From Cohnella nanjingensis (GTDB taxonomy: Bacteria; Bacillota; Bacilli; Paenibacillales; Paenibacillaceae), in contig NZ_JACJVP010000036.1 in assembly GCF_014212125.1 (NCBI RefSeq), forward strand, positions 1-64,000: a DNA stretch of 64,000 nucleotides. Direction: 5' to 3'. The translations under genes were made by a program, and so were the position numbers. This document shows, one piece after another, positions 59,360 through 64,000 of this stretch (position 1 is the stretch's first letter; each line of letters begins with the position of its first letter). A model generated the notes under the pieces. The model searched no databases and was not told the origin of the DNA. It saw only the letters and a program-made list of their open reading frames with translations.

Positions 59360-59394
59360 AAAGGACCCAGCGCAGTCGCGCCGGGTCCTTTTTT
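59360..59394. terminator. Terminator folE / GNAT
   Basis: AAAGGACCC with inner GCGC/GCGC, then GGGTCCTTTTTT. Shared by convergent genes. Confidence 0.9.
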
Positions 59395-59415
59395 ATCGTC
59401 ATCGATGATCAGGGC

Positions 59416-60162
59416 TTACGGCCAACGGACCCGGTACCAGTACGGATAGAGCTCCTCGTACCCGAGCTTCGCGTACAGCCGCTGAGCGGGCGCATTGTCC
59501 TGCACCACTTGGAGGTAGCTCGCGATCGCGCCGCGATCGCGTCCCCATTTCAGGACGTGCAGCAGCAGCTGTTCCGCGATTCCGCGGTTCCTCAGCTTCG
59601 GATCGGTGACGATATCGTACAGTCCGACGAACCCGTCTTCGATGACGCCGATGCCGCAGGCGACGGGAGCGCCCTCCCAGTGGAGCGCGAAGAATCCCTT
59701 GCGCAGACAGCCCGGCGCGAACATCCGGCTCGCGGTCGCTTGCTGGCGCTCGTTCAGCGGCAATAGGGAGGAGGCGGCGGCGAGCCAGGCGGCGGAGAGC
59801 TCCGATTCGATGCGGACGTCGCGCAGCTCCGGCTCGGGCAGCGCCTGCGCCGTTAACGACCGCGTCTTCACGACGGACAAGTCCTGAACGGCGTATCCGT
59901 AGTCGTCCAGCCTCCGATCGAGGCCCGCCGGCGCCGCGAACGGCGTAAGCTTGAAGATGGCGGGCAGTCCGGCGGCGTGGTAGAGGTCCTCGCAATAGCC
60001 TACCTTCTCGCGCAGATCCGGGATGCTGCCCGCTTGCAGCGGCTGCACGGAGTTGGCCCGCTTCGTGTACCCGTCCGCCATCCGAATGACCCAGCCGTCG
60101 TACAAGATTTGCTGCAAAGCCGGCCAAGCGTTTAACGTCAATTGTTCGATACGTTCGCGCAC
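59416..60162 (-). CDS. GNAT-family N-acetyltransferase, two-domain
   Basis: 248 residues. The C-terminal GNAT core has the acetyl-CoA loop DPKLRNRGIAEQLLLHVLKW (about 175-195) and VQDNAPAQRLYAKLGYEELY. The N-terminal half is a degenerate GNAT-like domain with NAWPALQQILYDGWVIRMAD and GYTKRANSVQPLQ, a common bidomain type. GTG 60162 is chosen because AAGGGGGGA precedes it; the upstream in-frame extension is AT-rich and lacks a binding site. Substrate unknown. Confidence 0.85.
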   Translation of the reverse strand: MRERIEQLTLNAWPALQQILYDGWVIRMADGYTKRANSVQPLQAGSIPDLREKVGYCEDLYHAAGLPAIFKLTPFAAPAGLDRRLDDYGYAVQDLSVVKTRSLTAQALPEPELRDVRIESELSAAWLAAASSLLPLNERQQATASRMFAPGCLRKGFFALHWEGAPVACGIGVIEDGFVGLYDIVTDPKLRNRGIAEQLLLHVLKWGRDRGAIASYLQVVQDNAPAQRLYAKLGYEELYPYWYRVRWP

Positions 60163-60421
60163 GCGCCGTCCCCCCTTCTCCCTCGCCGATCGGTTCGACG
60201 CTTGCCGGCGTCGTACCGTTATCCGTCTCAGGTCGTAAGAATAAATATACATATAATTTGATAAATATACAACCTCTTATCGTCCCCGCCCAGGCCCTTT
60301 TCGATCGACACTTTGTCCACGTTGGATAAGAAGAAGGCTAATTTGAACATCGAATCCGGGTTCGAAGTGGATTATGATGAATTTAAACGTTTTCAATACT
60401 TCGAATGGGGGCAAACGAATC

Positions 60422-61498
60422 ATGGGTTCTTCCAATAAAATCCGCATCGGTCTCATCGGCGCGGGCAACATCGGCAACGTGCATCTGCAGGAATTCGGGA
60501 AGCTGGGCAACGAGTGCGAGATCGTCGCGATCACGGACGCGTACCTGCCGCTGGCAGAGCAGCGCGCGCAGCAATACGGCATCGCGACCGTCTCGCCGTC
60601 GCCGGAGGCGCTGATCGCCCGTTCGGATATCGACGCGGTTATCGTCGCCGTGCCGAACCAGAGCCATGCGCCGCTCACGATCAGCGCGCTGGAGAACGGC
60701 AAGCACGTGCTGGTCGAGAAGCCGATGGGCCTCGACGCGGCTGCCGCCAAGGACATCGTCCGGGCGCAGCGGCGTCACGGCAAGACGGTCATGGTCGCCC
60801 ATCAGATGCGCTGGGAGTGGCTCCCGCTGCATGTGAAGGAGCAGATCGACCGAGGCGAGCTTGGACGCATCTACACCGCCAAGACCGGCTGGTACCGCCG
60901 CAAAGGCATCCCGGGATGGGGCACCTGGTTCACCCGGCACGACCAAGCCGGCGGCGGTCCGCTGATCGACATCGGCGTTCATATGCTGGATCTGGCGTTC
61001 TTCCTGATGGGCGAGCCCAAGCCTGTCTCCGTCTACGGCTCGACGTACGCCGAGTTCGGCCCGCGGCGCAAGGGCATCGGCACGTGGGGCAAGCCGGATT
61101 GGAACGGCGTCTACGACGTCGAGGATCTCGCGACCGCGATCATCAAGATGGAAGACGGCTCGTCGCTGACGCTGGAGGTCAGTTGGGCGGTCCATATGAA
61201 TACGGACAGCAGTCCGTTCGTACACCTGATGGGCTCTGACGGCGGCGCTTTCCTGCGCGGCGGGGAAGGCAAGTTCCTCACGGAGCGGTTCGACCAGACC
61301 GTCGACGTGCCGCTCGCGACGCCGGAGAACGACGAAGGCGGACGCGTCCGGCTCAGCCGCCACTTCCTCGAATGCGTCCGCGAATGCAAGACGCCTTGGA
61401 CGTCCGCGGAGACGGGGCTGCGCAGCAATCTGATCATCGACGCCATCTACGAATCTTCCCGCACCGGCGGCGAAGTGAAGCTGGACTGGAGCCTGTAA
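60422..61498 (+). CDS. Gfo/Idh/MocA-family NAD(P)-dependent dehydrogenase
   Basis: 358 residues. Rossmann domain with IRIGLIGAGNIGNVHL, then VLVEKPMGLDAAAAKD (the family EKP motif) and GGPLIDIGVHMLDLAFFLMG, containing the catalytic DIGVH. Acts on a sugar, inositol or sugar acid. GGGGGC lies about 12 nt before ATG 60422. A cre-like TTTAAACGTTTTCA (about 60381-60394) just upstream suggests catabolite or LacI-type control. Monocistronic. Confidence 0.88.
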   Translation: MGSSNKIRIGLIGAGNIGNVHLQEFGKLGNECEIVAITDAYLPLAEQRAQQYGIATVSPSPEALIARSDIDAVIVAVPNQSHAPLTISALENGKHVLVEKPMGLDAAAAKDIVRAQRRHGKTVMVAHQMRWEWLPLHVKEQIDRGELGRIYTAKTGWYRRKGIPGWGTWFTRHDQAGGGPLIDIGVHMLDLAFFLMGEPKPVSVYGSTYAEFGPRRKGIGTWGKPDWNGVYDVEDLATAIIKMEDGSSLTLEVSWAVHMNTDSSPFVHLMGSDGGAFLRGGEGKFLTERFDQTVDVPLATPENDEGGRVRLSRHFLECVRECKTPWTSAETGLRSNLIIDAIYESSRTGGEVKLDWSL

Positions 61499-61520
61499 TC
61501 CAGCGGCAAGGCAGGGTCAT

Positions 61521-61564
61521 AGCCACCGTATCGCGGTCTCGGAGCCGCCATCCGGTGGCTTTTT
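61521..61564 (+). terminator. Terminator after the dehydrogenase gene
   Basis: AGCCACCG (61521-61528) pairs with CGGTGGCT (61553-61560), then TTTT. Confidence 0.83.
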
Positions 61565-61752
61565 GCCGTTCAGGGGTGGGAGGGGGAACTCGCCGGGCGA
61601 CTGATCCGGGGATTGACGATCGCGCGAGTCGAAGCCGGCTGAACTTGTTGCGAATGGCGCTATGAGCATATATCCGATTGTGATAGAATAGAGATTTGGG
61701 AAAGGCGAAAAACGTCGAATGATGGCGTGGGCTGTCCATCGTAACGCGATTT

Positions 61753-61840
61753 TCAAATCGCAAATCTAGTATCGTATCGTCAATTGCAAAACGTAATATT
61801 GCCTATTCATTGTCAAATCGCAATTCGCGTATCGCATCAC
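61753..61840. repeat. Two 28-bp direct copies 60 bp apart
   Basis: TCAAATCGCAAATCTAGTAT... at 61753 and TCAAATCGCAATTCGCGTAT... at 61813 match in about 23 of 28 positions. They lie in the AT-rich region just upstream of the diguanylate cyclase start and may be protein-binding sites. Confidence 0.55.
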
Positions 61841-61861
61841 GCAAAGACGGGAGATCGGTTC

Positions 61862-63460
61862 ATGGGCAAGCGAAGCATGGGAAGCAAGGGCATCAAGCTA
61901 TGGATCATCATCTCCGCCGTCGTGTTCTTGTCGGTCGCGATCACGTTCGCATTGAATACGGTCGTCGGCTACGAGACCCAGAAGCGCGCGCTCTCCTCCA
62001 ATACGCTCGAACTGAATCGCATTACGGCGAACGAGCTGAGCCGGACCACGCAGACGATCGTTTTGTCCATGAAAGAGACGATGAAGACGGCCGCGGACTA
62101 CTTCTCCGTGCCGCGCAATCGGAGCGACGGCGTTCAAGGCCAGATGGACTTCCTCCGCAAGAGCGTTCCGTACTTCAATTCGGTCGTCTTGGTGAACGAG
62201 GCCGGAGTCGTCGTCTCGACCTCGCCGGAGACGCTCAGCCTCGTGGGCCAGCGGTTGACTTCCGCGGAGGCAAAGCAAGCGCTCGAGCTGCGGAAGCCGC
62301 TCATCTCGGCCCCGTACAAAGCGATCACCAAGCGGCTGATCGTCATGGTCAGCTACCCGATCTTCGATGCGGCCGGCCAATACAAGGGCTTCGTCGCCGG
62401 TTCGATCTACTTGCAGGAGGCCAACGTATTCCAGAAAATTCTGGGCGAGCAGTTGAGCAACAAGAACGGTTCCTACTATTATGTCGTCGACTCGTCCGGC
62501 AATCTGATCTATCATCCCGATCTGACAAGGGTCGGGGAGAGAGTCGGCGAGAACCCGGTCGTGCGAGAGATCATGAACGGGAAGGGCGGCCAGATGCCGG
62601 TTACGAACACCAAGGGGACGCGCTACCTGGCGGGTTACTCCATCGTGCCGGCCGTCGGCTGGGGCATCGTCTCCCAGACGCCGCTGGCCAACGTGGCGTC
62701 CAGCGTGAGCGATATCGCCGTTCGGATGGCGGCCATCTCCGCGCCGTTCCTGGTGGTCATCCTGCTGCTCGTCGTTTGGCTGTCCCATCGACTCACCTTG
62801 CCGTTGAATCGATTGGCGCACTACGCGTCGGCGTTCAACCGAGGGGAGGCCGTCACCGTGCAGATCCCGCAGGCCAGGCATTGGACGTATGAAGCCAACG
62901 AGCTCTTCAGGGCCGTATCCGAGTCCTTCCGCATGATGGGCTCCCGGACGGAGGAATTGTCCGATCAGGCCCATACCGATCCGCTGACGGGACTGGCCAA
63001 CCGCAGGTTCCTGGACACGGTCGTGGAGCATTGGGTGGAGCAGAAGACGCCGTTCGCGATCGTCATGCTCGACTTGGACCGCTTCAAATCGATCAACGAC
63101 ACGTTCGGCCACCAGCAGGGGGACGAGGTGCTTCGATTCCTGGCCGAACGGATCCGCAGCGAGAAGCGCGACATCGACTTCGGCTGCCGCTACGGCGGAG
63201 AGGAGTTCACGCTGCTGCTCCCGTACGGAGACAAGGAAGTGGCTTTCCTGCTGGCGGAGCGCATCCGGCTGCGCATGGCGGAAGAAGACAGTCCGATCGG
63301 CCGGCCGGTCACCCTGTCGCTCGGCATCTCCTCCTTCCCTTATGACGCAGAGGATGCGGCGACGCTGTTCAAACAAGCGGACGACGCTTTGTACGAGGCG
63401 AAGGAGACCGGCCGCAACCGTACCGTCGTCTACCAGCGGGAGCGGGCGGCGAAAGTCTGA
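61862..63460 (+). CDS. Membrane diguanylate cyclase with Cache sensor
   Basis: 532 residues. Helix 1 (about 11-31), an extracellular double Cache domain (about 40-285), helix 2 (about 290-312), a HAMP-like linker, then a GGDEF domain (about 365-525) with DPLTGLANRRFLD, the active-site RYGGEEFTLL and LDRFKSINDTFGHQQGDEVL. Makes c-di-GMP from GTP in response to an external ligand. No RxxD inhibitory site is obvious before the GGEEF. GGGAGA lies 8-9 nt before ATG 61862; earlier in-frame codons are AT-rich non-coding. Confidence 0.92.
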   Translation: MGKRSMGSKGIKLWIIISAVVFLSVAITFALNTVVGYETQKRALSSNTLELNRITANELSRTTQTIVLSMKETMKTAADYFSVPRNRSDGVQGQMDFLRKSVPYFNSVVLVNEAGVVVSTSPETLSLVGQRLTSAEAKQALELRKPLISAPYKAITKRLIVMVSYPIFDAAGQYKGFVAGSIYLQEANVFQKILGEQLSNKNGSYYYVVDSSGNLIYHPDLTRVGERVGENPVVREIMNGKGGQMPVTNTKGTRYLAGYSIVPAVGWGIVSQTPLANVASSVSDIAVRMAAISAPFLVVILLLVVWLSHRLTLPLNRLAHYASAFNRGEAVTVQIPQARHWTYEANELFRAVSESFRMMGSRTEELSDQAHTDPLTGLANRRFLDTVVEHWVEQKTPFAIVMLDLDRFKSINDTFGHQQGDEVLRFLAERIRSEKRDIDFGCRYGGEEFTLLLPYGDKEVAFLLAERIRLRMAEEDSPIGRPVTLSLGISSFPYDAEDAATLFKQADDALYEAKETGRNRTVVYQRERAAKV

Positions 63461-63544
63461 AGACGCGGCTAGGAATTCTGCATCGTTCCTTCTCCTCTCG
63501 CCGTTCATTCGCTTTGCTTAACGCTCTTTAACGTCCACGACGAG

Positions 63545-63585
63545 ACAATCCCCGCCGGAGGCTGACGCCTCCGAGCGGGGATTGT
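63545..63585. terminator. Terminator cyclase / superoxide dismutase
   Basis: ACAATCCCCGC and GCGGGGATTGT enclose an inner GGAGG/CCTCC stem. Serves both convergent genes; T-runs are short. Confidence 0.72.
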
Positions 63586-63599
63586 TGCCGTTCGTATGC

Positions 63600-64000
63600 T
63601 TAATAGGGCGTCCATTGGAGCTTCCGCGCTTCGCCGAACCGGTCGGCGACGAATGGCCAGTTGACGACGTTCCACCAATCCTTCACGTAATCGCCGCGGT
63701 TGTTCTGGTGCTTCAGGTAATAGGCATGCTCCCACACGTCGAGCGGGAGCAGCGGGACGACGTCCCACTGGGATAGATTCTGATGCTTCTCCGCCGTCAG
63801 GATCTCCAGGCGATGCGCGCGGGGGCTCCAGACGAGGATCGCCCAACCGCCGCCTTCCACCTTGTTCGCGGCTTCGGAGAATTGCTGCTTAAAAGCGTCG
63901 TAGCTTCCGAAGTCTTTCGCGATCTGATCGGCCAACGCCCCCGTCGGCTTGCCTCCGCTCTTGGGCGCCATCGCGTCCCAGAAGATCGTATGCAGATAAT
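63600..64000 (-). CDS. Second Fe/Mn superoxide dismutase, 5' end off the window
   Basis: The last 133 residues of an iron/manganese SOD. The frame stays open to the right edge, with YLHTIFWDAMAPKSGG before the first internal Met. Retained ligands are in DVWEHAYYLKHQNNRGDY, and GGGWAILVWSP is typical. It differs from sodA at 47.8 kb (roughly half identical) and resembles the longer SodF-like proteins of Bacillus, which carry an N-terminal extension. Partial: true start not in this window. Confidence 0.9.
   Translation of the reverse strand, partial: YLHTIFWDAMAPKSGGKPTGALADQIAKDFGSYDAFKQQFSEAANKVEGGGWAILVWSPRAHRLEILTAEKHQNLSQWDVVPLLPLDVWEHAYYLKHQNNRGDYVKDWWNVVNWPFVADRFGEARKLQWTPY

Noticed and set aside
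1..64000. tRNA, rRNA, prophage or complete insertion sequence
   Set aside because: No tRNA-like cloverleaf, rRNA segment, integrase, transposase or phage gene was recognised on either strand.

Overview
The window looks like a chromosomal segment of a high-GC, spore-forming member of the Paenibacillaceae (Paenibacillus/Cohnella type). This is inferred from strong AGGAGG-type ribosome binding sites, LplB/LplC-type sugar permeases paired with YesM/YesN two-component systems, an EcsAB pair, BrxB bacilliredoxin, YneF, a Bacillus-type nucleoside phosphatase and an S-layer (SLH) protein. There is no rRNA, tRNA, prophage, complete insertion sequence or CRISPR array. Gene order is mostly that of a core genome with carbohydrate-uptake islands.

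Layout. 0.1-6.4 kb: an acrylyl-CoA-reductase-like enzyme, two small frameshifted genes behind an attenuator-like leader, a thioredoxin-like membrane protein, metY behind a terminator-like leader, an Fsr-type exporter and two gene remnants. 6.4-15.2 kb: a six-gene carbohydrate ABC locus (two permeases, a binding lipoprotein, a YesM-like kinase, a YesN-like regulator and a second binding lipoprotein). 15.3-21.4 kb: an Rrf2 regulator, AlkA, a FucU mutarotase and a 1331-residue SLH/fibronectin-III surface protein. 21.4-25.8 kb: divergent xylR and xylAB with a clear xyl operator. 25.9-30.7 kb: an SDR, an EcsAB transporter, a DUF1835 protein and a small hypothetical. 30.9-37.6 kb: a LacI-family regulator with three matching operators, a glycogen-debranching-type enzyme and a MalEFG-type transporter. 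38.2-47.4 kb: a BaiN/HI0933 flavoprotein, an orphan sensor kinase, a 40-residue gene missed by length cut-offs, a DUF3905 protein, brxB, nadE, acpS, cytochrome c, AraC, mutY and small proteins. 47.8-52.5 kb: sodA, GNAT, nucleoside phosphatase, signal peptidase, queG and ogt. 53.0-57.1 kb: a Fur-controlled siderophore/iron ABC system, divergent from its binding protein. 57.3-64 kb: an HD-GYP protein, yneF, folE, GNAT, a Gfo/Idh/MocA dehydrogenase, a diguanylate cyclase and the 3' part of a second superoxide dismutase running off the right edge.

The most unusual feature is not a gene. Four intergenic regions (26.88-27.04, 37.91-38.15, 47.40-47.65 and 52.68-52.97 kb) carry tandem arrays of 51- or 52-bp units. 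The unit sequences mostly differ between arrays, but nearly all units contain a short inverted repeat. Three of the four arrays lie between convergent genes and none lies in a promoter region. The 37.9-kb array mixes unit types, including a stray copy of the 26.9-kb unit, on the same 51-bp grid and in both orientations. A conserved spacing of about five helical turns with changing sequence is the best candidate here for an undescribed element family.
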